Positions 28,450 to 38,911 of a DNA stretch of 64,000 nucleotides are shown in pieces (position 1 is the stretch's first letter; every line of letters begins with the position of its first letter). Source of the DNA: Pedobacter deserti (lineage in GTDB: Bacteria; Bacteroidota; Bacteroidia; Sphingobacteriales; Sphingobacteriaceae); contig NZ_JAFMZQ010000001.1 of the NCBI RefSeq assembly GCF_024436415.1, forward strand, positions 2,666,001 to 2,730,000. The letters run 5' to 3'. The notes beneath the pieces were generated by a model. That model was given only the letters and a program-made list of their open reading frames with translations. It searched no databases and was not told the origin of the DNA. Made by a program: the position numbers and the translations under genes.

Positions 28450-30678
28450 ATGAAACAAAAGATTACAAGAATTGCAAGTTTAGCAGGTGTAGCGATGCTT
28501 AGTGCCATGACTTTAGGTAGTCAGGCCCAGCAGCGGCCCATTTACACCAAATACGTAAACACCTTTATTGGTACTGCACCACTTACCGATCCCGCTATCC
28601 TTGGTTATGAATTGCCGAAAGACTGGCGCTCCTGGGCTGGCCTGGTATTTCCCGGGAGTTCCATGCCAAACGCCATGGTGCAACTCAGCCCTATGACCGA
28701 GTATGGCTCGGGAGCAGGATATGAGTATGAAGATGACATTATTTATGGCTTCACGCATACCAACAAAGGCCACTGGAACCTTTGCAATATTCCGGTAATG
28801 CCTGTCTGGGCCGGGGGCATCGAAGAGGCTAAAGCAGTTATTGCCGCTTCCGACAATACTATTGAAGGTCGCAGCCGGAATCCAAAAGAATTCGGATCAA
28901 AATTTTCCCATAAAAAGGAAAGTGCTGCCCCTGGTTTCTATCAGGTTTATCTCGACAACTACAAAGTTAACGTAAGCCTCACTTCAACACTGCGCTGCGG
29001 ATACCACCGTTATGCCTTCGAGAACAATACGGGCCGGCAAGTTATTTTCGACCTCGGCCGCTCAAACAACCGGATATCCGACTGGAACATTGAACAGGAA
29101 GGCAGCAATGTCATAAAGGGATCGCAGCGTCCCGGCGAACGCATCTATTTTTACGCCATCCTGAATACCAATATTGAGAAGATTGAAAAAACCGATGAAG
29201 GCAAAGCCGGCGGCTACGCGCGTGTCCTGCTTTCCGACGCAGGTAAAGGTCCCGTAGAAATGAAGATCGGAATTTCTTTTGTAAGTACAGAAAATGCTAA
29301 AGAAAATTTGGAGAAAGAGATCGGAGGCAAATCGTTCGAGACCATACATCAGCAAGCAACCCAGGACTGGGAAAAAGTACTTAGCAAGATACAGGTAAAG
29401 GGCGGTACCGATAAACAACGTCAAATGTTTTATTCCTGCTTCTATCGTTCATTGCTTTGGCCAGCCTTGCGCAGCGACGTAAACGGGGAGTATGTAGACC
29501 GCAAGCGTAATGTTGTCAAGGCCGACTTCAACTATTACACGGAACCCTCGCTCTGGGATACCTATCGCAACAAAGACGTTTTTCTGGGCATCATTTCCCC
29601 AAAAGTCACGCTGGATGTGATCAAGTCGATGAAAGACGTGGGCGACAAAACCGGTTTCATTCCAACCTTTTTCCACGGCGATCATGGCGCGTCCTCCATT
29701 GCAGGGGCCTACCTGCGCGGAATTACCGACTTTGACCTGAAAGGCACTTATGAGATCCTGTTAAAGAACGCTAATGTTGACGGTGGGGCACGTCCACACA
29801 TCAAGGAATATATCGAAAAAGGCTATATCTCCGATCCCGATATTGCAAACCCTCATGTAGAAACCAAGGCAAAAGCCGGCGTTTCTAAAACGCTGGAATA
29901 TGCTTATGACGACTATTCATTAGCGCAGCTCTCTAAGGTTCTTGGCGATAGCGCCAACTACCGCAGCCTGATACAGCGCTCGAAAAATTATAAGAATATG
30001 TTCGATCCGGAGACCAGGTTTATGCGCGGGCGACTGGAGAATGGTGAATGGATCAAGAACTTTAACCCCCAGTATCCATACTATGAATACATGTACCGCG
30101 AGGCAAATGCCTGGCAGGTATCCTTTTTTGCACCGCACGATATGCCCGGACTTATTGAACTGTACGGCGGGCCAAAAGGTTTTGAATCTAAACTTGATTC
30201 TTTGTTTACCGTTCCATGGAACCCTAAGCACATCGCGAGAAACGTGGAGACGATGGTTGGACAATACTGTCACGGTAACCAGCCAGATCACGAGGCTCCC
30301 TTCGCATACTACTTCATCAATAAGCCCGAAAAATCGCAGAAGATGCTGGATCATATCATGAACAACCTTTACGGTATTGGTCCGGAAGGTCTGGCCTATT
30401 CAGGCATGGACGATGCCGGAGAGATGTCGGCTTGGTACGCATTTACGGCACTTGGTCTTTATACCTTCTCGGCCACCGATCCTGAATATCTCGTAACCGT
30501 TCCGCTGTTCGACGAAGTAAAATGGACCTCAGAGAACGGAAAGGTGCTTACGATAAGCAAACCTGGAAAAGGCCGTGCGCTTACAGGCATAAAAGTTAAC
30601 GGTAAAACGCACAAAGGTTATTTTGTGCCGCATGATTTATTTAAAACCGGCGGCAAGATCGAGGTACTTACAAAATAG
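28450..30678 (+). CDS. GH92-family alpha-mannosidase (exported)
   Basis: This 742-residue protein has a signal peptide with probable cleavage after SQA (about residue 26), then a GH92 fold: an N-terminal beta-sandwich and a C-terminal (alpha/alpha)6 barrel. Family segments include YGFTHTNKGHW, LWDTYRNKDVF, the GNQPDHEAPFAYYF helix and DDAGEMSAWYAF near the C terminus. Those acidic residues contribute to the Ca2+ site and general base/acid positions in GH92 exo-mannosidases. Likely substrates are alpha-mannosides of N-glycans or yeast mannan, but linkage cannot be read off. It has its own promoter and terminator and no SusCD next to it. Confidence 0.9.
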   Translation: MKQKITRIASLAGVAMLSAMTLGSQAQQRPIYTKYVNTFIGTAPLTDPAILGYELPKDWRSWAGLVFPGSSMPNAMVQLSPMTEYGSGAGYEYEDDIIYGFTHTNKGHWNLCNIPVMPVWAGGIEEAKAVIAASDNTIEGRSRNPKEFGSKFSHKKESAAPGFYQVYLDNYKVNVSLTSTLRCGYHRYAFENNTGRQVIFDLGRSNNRISDWNIEQEGSNVIKGSQRPGERIYFYAILNTNIEKIEKTDEGKAGGYARVLLSDAGKGPVEMKIGISFVSTENAKENLEKEIGGKSFETIHQQATQDWEKVLSKIQVKGGTDKQRQMFYSCFYRSLLWPALRSDVNGEYVDRKRNVVKADFNYYTEPSLWDTYRNKDVFLGIISPKVTLDVIKSMKDVGDKTGFIPTFFHGDHGASSIAGAYLRGITDFDLKGTYEILLKNANVDGGARPHIKEYIEKGYISDPDIANPHVETKAKAGVSKTLEYAYDDYSLAQLSKVLGDSANYRSLIQRSKNYKNMFDPETRFMRGRLENGEWIKNFNPQYPYYEYMYREANAWQVSFFAPHDMPGLIELYGGPKGFESKLDSLFTVPWNPKHIARNVETMVGQYCHGNQPDHEAPFAYYFINKPEKSQKMLDHIMNNLYGIGPEGLAYSGMDDAGEMSAWYAFTALGLYTFSATDPEYLVTVPLFDEVKWTSENGKVLTISKPGKGRALTGIKVNGKTHKGYFVPHDLFKTGGKIEVLTK

Positions 30679-30709
30679 ACATGCCTTATCAGCTACTGAA
30701 AAAAATAAA

Positions 30710-30740
30710 GAAATAAGGCCGGTAATACCGGCCTTATTTC
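30710..30740. terminator. Bidirectional terminator between GH92 and the PAS gene
   Basis: A near-perfect inverted repeat (about 14 bp, 30710-30723 with 30727-30740) with a 3-nt loop has A-rich flank on the left and T-rich flank on the right. It serves convergent genes on both sides. Confidence 0.85.
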
Positions 30741-30745
30741 TTTTA

Positions 30746-31399
30746 CTAAGTTAAACTCTTCTTAATAATATCGCGGATCACATCGTCCAGTTCCTTGGCA
30801 GAAGTATTAAGATAATTCAGCAGTTCCGTTTCTTTTGCCGTATTACCTGCCTGCGCATTAAGCAATTCCACGATACCTAAAACCCGCGCCAGCGGCGCAC
30901 GCACCAGATGGGTCTGTGCCCAGGCAATATCGCGCAGCTGCCGGTTTTGCTGTTCTGTTTCGGTAATGTCAAGGCAGGCGCCGATCATTTTTTGCGGCAC
31001 ACCATTTTCACATTTTAGCCTGCCCCAGGAACGGAGAAAGCGGATCTCACCGCCCGGGCGTACAATGCGTTCGTCAAACTGCGTGTCTTCATGGGTCGAC
31101 AATACCCTTTGGATCTTGTCGTAAACCATTTTGCGGTCATCCGGATGCAGCAGTTCCTGATAACCTTCAAACGTGGCCTTAAACTGATGTTTGTCCAAGC
31201 CATATATATCATAAAGCGAATCAGACCAGGTAACCCTGTTATTGATGATATCCCACGACCAGTTGCCGAAGCGTGCAAGTTCCTGCGCCTGGCTCATCAG
31301 CAGCATCGTGTCGTTCAACTCCTCTGCATAATTGTTCAGATCCTGCCGCGCGTACGGCGGTAAATTATACAGTCGCCGGGTATCGTCTAAGTTTAGCAT
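30746..31399 (-). CDS. PAS-domain protein with histidine-kinase-like dimerization helix but no ATPase domain
   Basis: This 217-residue cytoplasmic protein has a PAS domain (about residues 32-150) with the FGNWSWDI start and a PAC tail ending ACLDITETEQQ. It then has a DHp-like helix hairpin where His164 sits in AQTHLVRAPLARVLG, much like the H-box HDLRAPL of histidine kinases. The sequence stops about 50 residues later: there is no N box, G box or any HATPase_c domain. It cannot be a complete kinase. It may accept phosphate from another kinase or act as a dimeric sensor. The protein at 50613-51926 ends the same way, so this is a recurring design rather than a broken gene. Confidence 0.75.
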   Translation of the reverse strand: MLNLDDTRRLYNLPPYARQDLNNYAEELNDTMLLMSQAQELARFGNWSWDIINNRVTWSDSLYDIYGLDKHQFKATFEGYQELLHPDDRKMVYDKIQRVLSTHEDTQFDERIVRPGGEIRFLRSWGRLKCENGVPQKMIGACLDITETEQQNRQLRDIAWAQTHLVRAPLARVLGIVELLNAQAGNTAKETELLNYLNTSAKELDDVIRDIIKKSLT

Positions 31400-31460
31400 G
31401 GTCCATCATTTTTCAATGAATATACCATTTTATTGATCAACTTAAAATAGCCCGCCTCCT

Positions 31461-32303
31461 TTATCCGGCCGAAACAAGGGCTGCAATGTCCAGCTTCCGC
31501 ATTTTCATCAGGGCACCGGCAACATGCTGCGCTTTATGCGGATCACTCATCAGTTCGCCAAGGATCGATGGTACCACCTGCCACCACATGCCAAATTCAT
31601 CAGCACACCAGCCGCACATACTTTCCTGTCCTTTTTCCGTAAATGCATTCCAGTAATAATCGATCTCCTCCTGCGTATCACAACTGATCACCATCGATAC
31701 ACCTTCGCTAAACGTAAATGTCTGCGCTACCCCACTATCCATAGCCATAAACGGCGTGTTGTTTAACCGGAAGCGCGCGTGGACAACCGATGCATCAACC
31801 TGGGTCTGCCCTTCGGCATAGTGCGCCACAAGCTCCAGGACTGATTCAGGAAAAACCGAAGTGTAAAAAGCTATGGCCTTCTCCGCCCGTCCCTGCTGCT
31901 CACCGCAAAACATCAGCAGCGGAACGATCGCCTGTCCCACATCGCTCACCCGGCCAAGGCTAAGCTGCCAGCTAAAGCCATACCTGTCCTGCACCCAGCC
32001 ATAGAGCGTGCTCCATTCGTACTTATCAAGCGGCATCAACACCATCCCTCCTTCTGCCAGCGCATTCCATATACTTCTCAGCTCCGTTTCCGTCTCAACT
32101 GTTGCGAAAAACGACACCGAAGGATTAGGCTTAAACATGGGTCCCCCGTTCAGGCCCATAAACATCAGCCCCTCCAGTTCAAAGCTGGTTACCATCGGGG
32201 TACATTGCTTTAGCGAGGAGTTTTTAAACAGTGAACAATAAAACCGGGCGGCCTGCTCTGCATTACCGTCAAACCACAAACAAGGGTAAATCGCATTTTT
32301 CAT
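31461..32303 (-). CDS. VOC/PhnB-like protein with two tandem domains
   Basis: This 280-residue protein holds two similar PhnB-like (glyoxalase/VOC) domains, about residues 5-130 and 145-275. Each starts with a NAIYPCLWFDGNAEQAARFYCSLF- or IVPLLMFCGEQQGRAEKAIAFY-like segment and ends in a WQLSLGR- or WWQVVPS-like strand. Proteins of this type are often mislabelled as 3-demethylubiquinone methyltransferases; no methyltransferase fold is present. Substrate and metal use are unknown. I choose the ATG at 32303 (MKNAIYPC); the upstream frame is non-coding leader with a -7 box. It is divergent from an AraC regulator. Confidence 0.8.
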   Translation of the reverse strand: MKNAIYPCLWFDGNAEQAARFYCSLFKNSSLKQCTPMVTSFELEGLMFMGLNGGPMFKPNPSVSFFATVETETELRSIWNALAEGGMVLMPLDKYEWSTLYGWVQDRYGFSWQLSLGRVSDVGQAIVPLLMFCGEQQGRAEKAIAFYTSVFPESVLELVAHYAEGQTQVDASVVHARFRLNNTPFMAMDSGVAQTFTFSEGVSMVISCDTQEEIDYYWNAFTEKGQESMCGWCADEFGMWWQVVPSILGELMSDPHKAQHVAGALMKMRKLDIAALVSAG

Positions 32304-32329
32304 ACGCTTAAAATTTAATTCAATAAGCA

Positions 32330-32337
32330 CAAATGTA
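32330..32337 (-). promoter_or_regulatory. Candidate -7 element for the VOC gene
   Basis: The minus strand reads TACATTTG, a full TAnnTTTG match, 26 bp before the ATG at 32303. It lies inside the reading frame upstream of that ATG, which supports the shorter start. Confidence 0.45.
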
Positions 32338-32407
32338 AACAGGATATGTACCCCGAGGTACTGGTCAATGCTGTCAAAATACGGGGTGATTTGCGACACC
32401 TTTTTTC

Positions 32408-32415
32408 TATATTTG
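32408..32415 (+). promoter_or_regulatory. Candidate -7 element for the AraC-family gene
   Basis: TATATTTG matches the consensus but is only 9 bp before the ATG at 32425, so a transcript from here would have almost no leader. A TTTG at 32390-32393 is 14 bp upstream, shorter than the usual spacing. Confidence 0.35.
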
Positions 32416-32424
32416 ATTCTCGCA

Positions 32425-33339
32425 ATGGAAAAACTAAAAGCCACGACCATCGAGGAATTTTATAAAGAGCATGCTTTTCTTGTTCCCGAAGGCATTAGCC
32501 GTGAAATAGGTCATTTCAACGTGTTCAATATCTCAGACCTGATCAAGGCTGGAAATGGAAAGGCAGTGATGCCGTACAACCGACGGGCCTACTACAAGAT
32601 CAGCCTGATCCGCGGCCGAAACAAAGCAGAATATGCCGATAAGGTAATCGATATAGACAGCGATGCCCTGCTGTTTGCCACGCCCAAGATTCCGTACAAC
32701 TATGTGCCCTTAGATCAGGATCAAAGCGGGAGCTTCTGCATATTTACCGCCGACTTCCTCGTAGCAAACAAGAGCGGGGTAGTACTGGATCAGCTCCCTA
32801 TCTTTCAGCCAGGCGGCTACCCGGTGCTCCAGTTGAGCAGCGAGGATGCCGAAGCCATCGCAGCCATCTTTGCAAAAATGCATAAAGAACTATCATCCAG
32901 TTATCTTTATAAATATGACCTTATCCGGAACTATGTGCTCGAACTGATTCACTACGGTCAGAAATTACAACCTGCCTTAGTGATGTACCCCGCTCATTCG
33001 GCTTCTGCCAGAGTATCTTCACTTTTCATCGAGCTGCTCGAACGGCAGTTCCCGATCGAGTCGCCCAATCAAAGCATCCAGCTTAGAACAGCAAAGGACT
33101 ATGCCGATCGTCTGGCGGTGCATGTAAACCATTTAAATAAAGTTTTAAAGGAAAACACCGGAAAAACGACAACGGAATTGATTGCAACACGTGTTGTTCA
33201 GGAAGCTAAAATCCTGCTGAAGCAAACCGACTGGAATATCTCCGAGATATCGTATTGTCTGGGTTTTGAGCAGGTTGCACATTTCTCTAACTTCTTTAAA
33301 AAGCAAACTTCACTCGCTCCTATTAGTTTCAGAAACTGA
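32425..33339 (+). CDS. AraC-family transcriptional regulator
   Basis: This 304-residue protein has an N-terminal cupin-like sensor region and two helix-turn-helix motifs in the C-terminal 100 residues. The first lies around YADRLAVHVNHLNKVLKE; the second ends in the AraC signature WNISEISYCLGFEQVAHFSNFFKK. The ATG at 32425 is preferred over one at 32368. An SDR oxidoreductase gene follows 133 bp downstream on the same strand; AraC regulators of this type often control a neighbouring oxidoreductase, and a divergent VOC gene could be a second target. The inducer is unknown. Confidence 0.88.
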   Translation: MEKLKATTIEEFYKEHAFLVPEGISREIGHFNVFNISDLIKAGNGKAVMPYNRRAYYKISLIRGRNKAEYADKVIDIDSDALLFATPKIPYNYVPLDQDQSGSFCIFTADFLVANKSGVVLDQLPIFQPGGYPVLQLSSEDAEAIAAIFAKMHKELSSSYLYKYDLIRNYVLELIHYGQKLQPALVMYPAHSASARVSSLFIELLERQFPIESPNQSIQLRTAKDYADRLAVHVNHLNKVLKENTGKTTTELIATRVVQEAKILLKQTDWNISEISYCLGFEQVAHFSNFFKKQTSLAPISFRN

Positions 33340-33472
33340 GCTGTGCAAAGCTTGCGTGTGCTGAACATGATTACTGCACATTGATTTGAATTTTGCAAAT
33401 ATCCGATTGATCGGTACAAACTGCCAGCATACATGCCTGCGGATATTTGTGTAATAAAAAATCATTATAGTT

Positions 33473-34237
33473 ATGGCAACACAAAACAAAATAGCCTTGG
33501 TAACCGGCGGCAGCCGCGGACTTGGCAAAGACATGGTCATCAATCTGGCTAAACAGAACATCGACGTCTTGTTTACCTATCACAGCAATAAGGCAGCAGC
33601 CGATGAGGTTGTGGCAGAGGTTAAGGCATTAGGGCCACAGGCCTCGGCCTTTCAACTGGATACCGGCGACATTAAATCCTTCGATCCTTTTTATGAAGAA
33701 GTGTCGGCTTATCTTAACCAGACATACGGCGTTTCCAGGTTCGACTTTCTGGTCAACAATGCCGGAACAGCGCTTTACGCTCCATTTGCTGAAACCACTG
33801 AGGAACAGTTCGATACAGCACTTAACATTCACTATAAAGGGGTTTTCTTCTTGACACAGAAAGCTTTACCTTTACTTAATGATGGGGGCCGCATCATAAA
33901 TATCTCTTCCGGACTGGCCAGGTTTGCTTTTGCGGGCTCCTCTGCTTACGGTTCAATGAAGGGGGCAATTGAAGTGCTTACCCGCTACCTGGCCAAAGAG
34001 CTTGGTCCGCGCCGCATCACTGCAAATGTTGTGGCTCCGGGGGCAATTGCTACAGACTTTGGCGGAGGCCGGGTACGGGACGATAAGGACATGAACGCAC
34101 ACATTGCCGGGGTTACCGCATTAGGGCGGGTGGGCCAACCTGAAGATATCGGCGGCGTTGTCGCCTTTCTATGCACCGAAGAGGCCAGATGGATCAATGC
34201 CCAGCGTATAGAGGTTTCGGGCGGAACCCTGATTTAG
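33473..34237 (+). CDS. Short-chain dehydrogenase/reductase
   Basis: This 254-residue Rossmann-fold oxidoreductase has the classical SDR motifs: the cofactor-binding TGGSRGLGKD near residue 10, NNAG at about residue 93, and the catalytic Tyr and Lys in SSAYGSMKG. A Ser appears upstream in ISSGLARF. The residues after the second strand (YHSNK) suggest NADP(H) preference, because a basic residue follows. It resembles FabG-like 3-ketoacyl reductases but the substrate is not determined. It lies downstream of an AraC regulator. Confidence 0.9.
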   Translation: MATQNKIALVTGGSRGLGKDMVINLAKQNIDVLFTYHSNKAAADEVVAEVKALGPQASAFQLDTGDIKSFDPFYEEVSAYLNQTYGVSRFDFLVNNAGTALYAPFAETTEEQFDTALNIHYKGVFFLTQKALPLLNDGGRIINISSGLARFAFAGSSAYGSMKGAIEVLTRYLAKELGPRRITANVVAPGAIATDFGGGRVRDDKDMNAHIAGVTALGRVGQPEDIGGVVAFLCTEEARWINAQRIEVSGGTLI

Positions 34238-34290
34238 GCACTATGTCGTTTTTGGAAGTTCCCGGATAGCCCGCCTTAGCATCGCGCACT

Positions 34291-34330
34291 TTTACGTATA
34301 TTTACGGTAGCTTTAAGTATTTACCGTAAA
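34291..34330. repeat. TTTACG half-sites and inverted repeat before the baeRF7-like gene
   Basis: TTTACG occurs at 34291-34296 and again at 34301-34306, exactly 10 bp apart. The second copy is part of a 9-bp inverted repeat, TTTACGGTA (34301-34309) with TACCGTAAA (34322-34330). No T run follows, so it does not look like a terminator. An operator is possible. Confidence 0.4.
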
Positions 34331-34382
34331 AACCCGATTGCCAGCCGTCTTGTTCTTTTTATGGATTATTAATTGAAAGATT

Positions 34383-35780
34383 ATGGCGAAGAACAAGAAC
34401 GGTTTTACACCGCTAAAAGGAAAACCCTCAGGGAACGGCCGGGAAGGCCACCAGTTAAGCGATGCCTTCGGAAGCAGCAATCCTGAACGCGACATCGAGA
34501 TCACCGAAAAGTACCTCGATGAGAATGAGGAGCCTGCCGCGAGTATTCGTATTAATAACCCTAACAGGCATATTAAACGAAACGGCGGAGGCTCCCCTTC
34601 GGCACAAACAGCGGATATGGAAATTCCGGAAATGGATATGCTTACCCGCGAACTATTCGACGAGCTGTCGGGCCATGCCGCAGAACATTGTATTTCGATG
34701 TTCCTGCCCACCCATCAGTCGGGCGCAGCAGTAAACGAGAAACAGGATGCCATACGGTACAAAAACGGACTGCAAAATGTGGAAGCACAGTTGGCAGGTC
34801 TGGGATTGGGCAGTAGCGAGGCGGACCGGCTGCTCCGGCCAGCTTATGAGTTCTACAGGGCCGAGCCCGTATGGAACCGGCAGTCGAAAGGCCTGGCCGT
34901 ATTTATTTCCGATGGCTATTTTAAGGCGGTAACTTTGCCCTATACCGTTAAGGAAGAACAGTTCACAGGCCCTGTTTTTATGGTAACTCCCCTGCTCAAT
35001 GCGATGCACGATCATCACTTCTTCCTGCTTGGGCTGAGTAAGCACGACGCAAAATTCTTCCGGGGCGACTGCTTCGGTATGGAGGAGGTTGACGTACCAG
35101 GCTTACCCAACGGTGTGGCCGACGTGGTTCACTTTGAAGAGAAGGGCGGACAGCAGCTGTTCCGTCAGGGAGGTGGAGGAAAAGGCGGCGCCAGCTTCCA
35201 CGGACATGATCCTGGTCAGCCCGAAGACAAAGAAAATGTGGCGCTTTATTTCAAGGAGGTCGACCGCACACTGTTCGGCGAACAGCTGCACGATGAGCAT
35301 GCGCCTCTTGTTTTAGCCGGCGTGGATTATCTGATCCCTATCTATCGTGATGCAAGCCGCTACAAACATATTGCTGAAACTTCAATAGGCGGCAATCCGG
35401 ATTATAAAGACAAACATCAGCTGTTTGCCGAGGTATACCCGATCGTAAAACCTTACTTTGACGAGCCTGTACGTAAAGCGCTTGAAAATTATTATAACCA
35501 GATCGCCACCTCACTCACCTCTTCTATGCCCGAGTCGGTAATCCCGGCCAGTTATTATGGCAAGGTGTCCACATTGTTTATCTGCCGCGATGCACACATT
35601 TGGGGGAGCTTTGATGAGATGGAAAACCGCCTGGAGATTCATGACGAGCGCCAGCCTGGAGACGTGTGCCTGATTGGCCAGTCTGCCATTAAGGTGATCC
35701 AGAACGGCGGTACCGTGCATGTACTCAACACCGAAAAGATGCCACGGGAAGCTGTGATGGCTGCCACAATGCGCTTCTAA
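34383..35780 (+). CDS. baeRF7-like protein (bacterial relative of archaeo-eukaryotic release factor eRF1)
   Basis: This 465-residue soluble protein starts with about 70 low-complexity charged residues (KNKNGFTPLKGKPSG). A region like the baeRF families follows, with a Gly-rich loop QGGGGKGGASFHGHDPGQPEDK and LVLAGVDYLIPIYRDASRYKHI. The C-terminal part resembles the L7Ae-like eRF1 domain 3 seen in these families. Bacterial baeRFs are predicted, from comparative genomics, to act at ribosomes or on RNA; no function is proven. It lies between an SDR gene and katG on the same strand. The family number is my best recollection, so treat it as approximate. Confidence 0.6.
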   Translation: MAKNKNGFTPLKGKPSGNGREGHQLSDAFGSSNPERDIEITEKYLDENEEPAASIRINNPNRHIKRNGGGSPSAQTADMEIPEMDMLTRELFDELSGHAAEHCISMFLPTHQSGAAVNEKQDAIRYKNGLQNVEAQLAGLGLGSSEADRLLRPAYEFYRAEPVWNRQSKGLAVFISDGYFKAVTLPYTVKEEQFTGPVFMVTPLLNAMHDHHFFLLGLSKHDAKFFRGDCFGMEEVDVPGLPNGVADVVHFEEKGGQQLFRQGGGGKGGASFHGHDPGQPEDKENVALYFKEVDRTLFGEQLHDEHAPLVLAGVDYLIPIYRDASRYKHIAETSIGGNPDYKDKHQLFAEVYPIVKPYFDEPVRKALENYYNQIATSLTSSMPESVIPASYYGKVSTLFICRDAHIWGSFDEMENRLEIHDERQPGDVCLIGQSAIKVIQNGGTVHVLNTEKMPREAVMAATMRF

Positions 35781-35784
35781 CGGC

Positions 35785-35803
35785 TTATAGTTTTAAACTA
35801 TAA
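35785..35803. repeat. Perfect 19-bp palindrome in the baeRF7-katG gap
   Basis: TTATAGTTT at 35785-35793 and AAACTATAA at 35795-35803 form a 9-1-9 inverted repeat, 104 bp before the katG ATG and just after the upstream stop. It is AT-rich with no T run. It could be an operator for katG or a weak terminator. Confidence 0.4.
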
Positions 35804-35885
35804 CGCTATAGAAATTAATGTTTTGTGATTCGTTTCCATTTCAGGTAATTTTATGATGCAACATTAGAATGCTTAACTCATTTGA

Positions 35886-38189
<2,304 letters not shown>

Positions 38190-38232
38190 CTTTTTAGGAA
38201 TTATTTCGCTATCATTGGCCGTATAACGCAAC

Positions 38233-38817
38233 ATGCGGCCAATGGCGAAATATTCTACATACAGCGAGGAGGAACTTGTGGCATTACTGCGACAGGGAAA
38301 TCATTCCGCTTATCTGGAAATATACGACAGGTTTAAGTCGCCACTGCAGCAACACGCCTATAAGAAACTTGGCAATGCGCAGGATGTGGAAGACGTTATT
38401 CAGGAGCTGTTTACCGAACTATGGCATAAACGCGAAGCCCTACACCTCACGACAGGACTTCCCGGTTATCTTTTCAGAGCAGTCAGAAACCGCTCGCTAA
38501 ACCTGATCTATAAGCGCAGGAAGGAACATCATTACCTCGACTCACTTGAAGAATTCATCAGTGAGGGCAATTACCTCATAGACCTGCAGATACGCGAGGC
38601 CGAATTTGCGGCACAAATACAAAAGGAGATCGACGCGCTCCCACCGCGGATGCGGCAGGTGTTCGATCTGAGTCGCAACCAGGGTCTTTCCCATAAACAG
38701 ATTGCTGCGCAACTAGGTACTTCTGAAACAACAGTAGCCAAGCAAATGACCAATGTGTTAAAGGTATTGCGGGAGAAACTTGGTAAGTTGTATTTCATCG
38801 TTTTTCTTATTCCCTGA
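38233..38817 (+). CDS. ECF RNA polymerase sigma factor
   Basis: This 194-residue sigma-70 family protein has region 2 (about residues 25-85, AQDVEDVIQELFTELW) and region 4 (about 135-185, PRMRQVFDLSRNQGLSHKQIAAQLG) with a helix-turn-helix. It lacks regions 1 and 3, as ECF sigma factors do. It is followed after 94 bp by a FecR-type anti-sigma gene and then susC/susD, the usual order in Bacteroidota cell-surface signalling. It is expected to be held by FecR until the SusC-type receptor binds its ligand. An alternative start is the ATG at 38242 (MAKYSTYSE), three codons in. Confidence 0.93.
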   Translation: MRPMAKYSTYSEEELVALLRQGNHSAYLEIYDRFKSPLQQHAYKKLGNAQDVEDVIQELFTELWHKREALHLTTGLPGYLFRAVRNRSLNLIYKRRKEHHYLDSLEEFISEGNYLIDLQIREAEFAAQIQKEIDALPPRMRQVFDLSRNQGLSHKQIAAQLGTSETTVAKQMTNVLKVLREKLGKLYFIVFLIP

Positions 38818-38911
38818 TTTTTTTGCAGTTTTTTTTCAAGTGCAATACTTGTATGGCCCGCGTTGTTTGTCTTAGGTATGAACATGGCAGATAAAAGCAT
38901 GTTGCCCCTGG

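Noticed and set aside
31461-32303. 3-demethylubiquinone methyltransferase label for the VOC protein
   Set aside because: The sequence is two glyoxalase/VOC domains without a SAM-binding motif.
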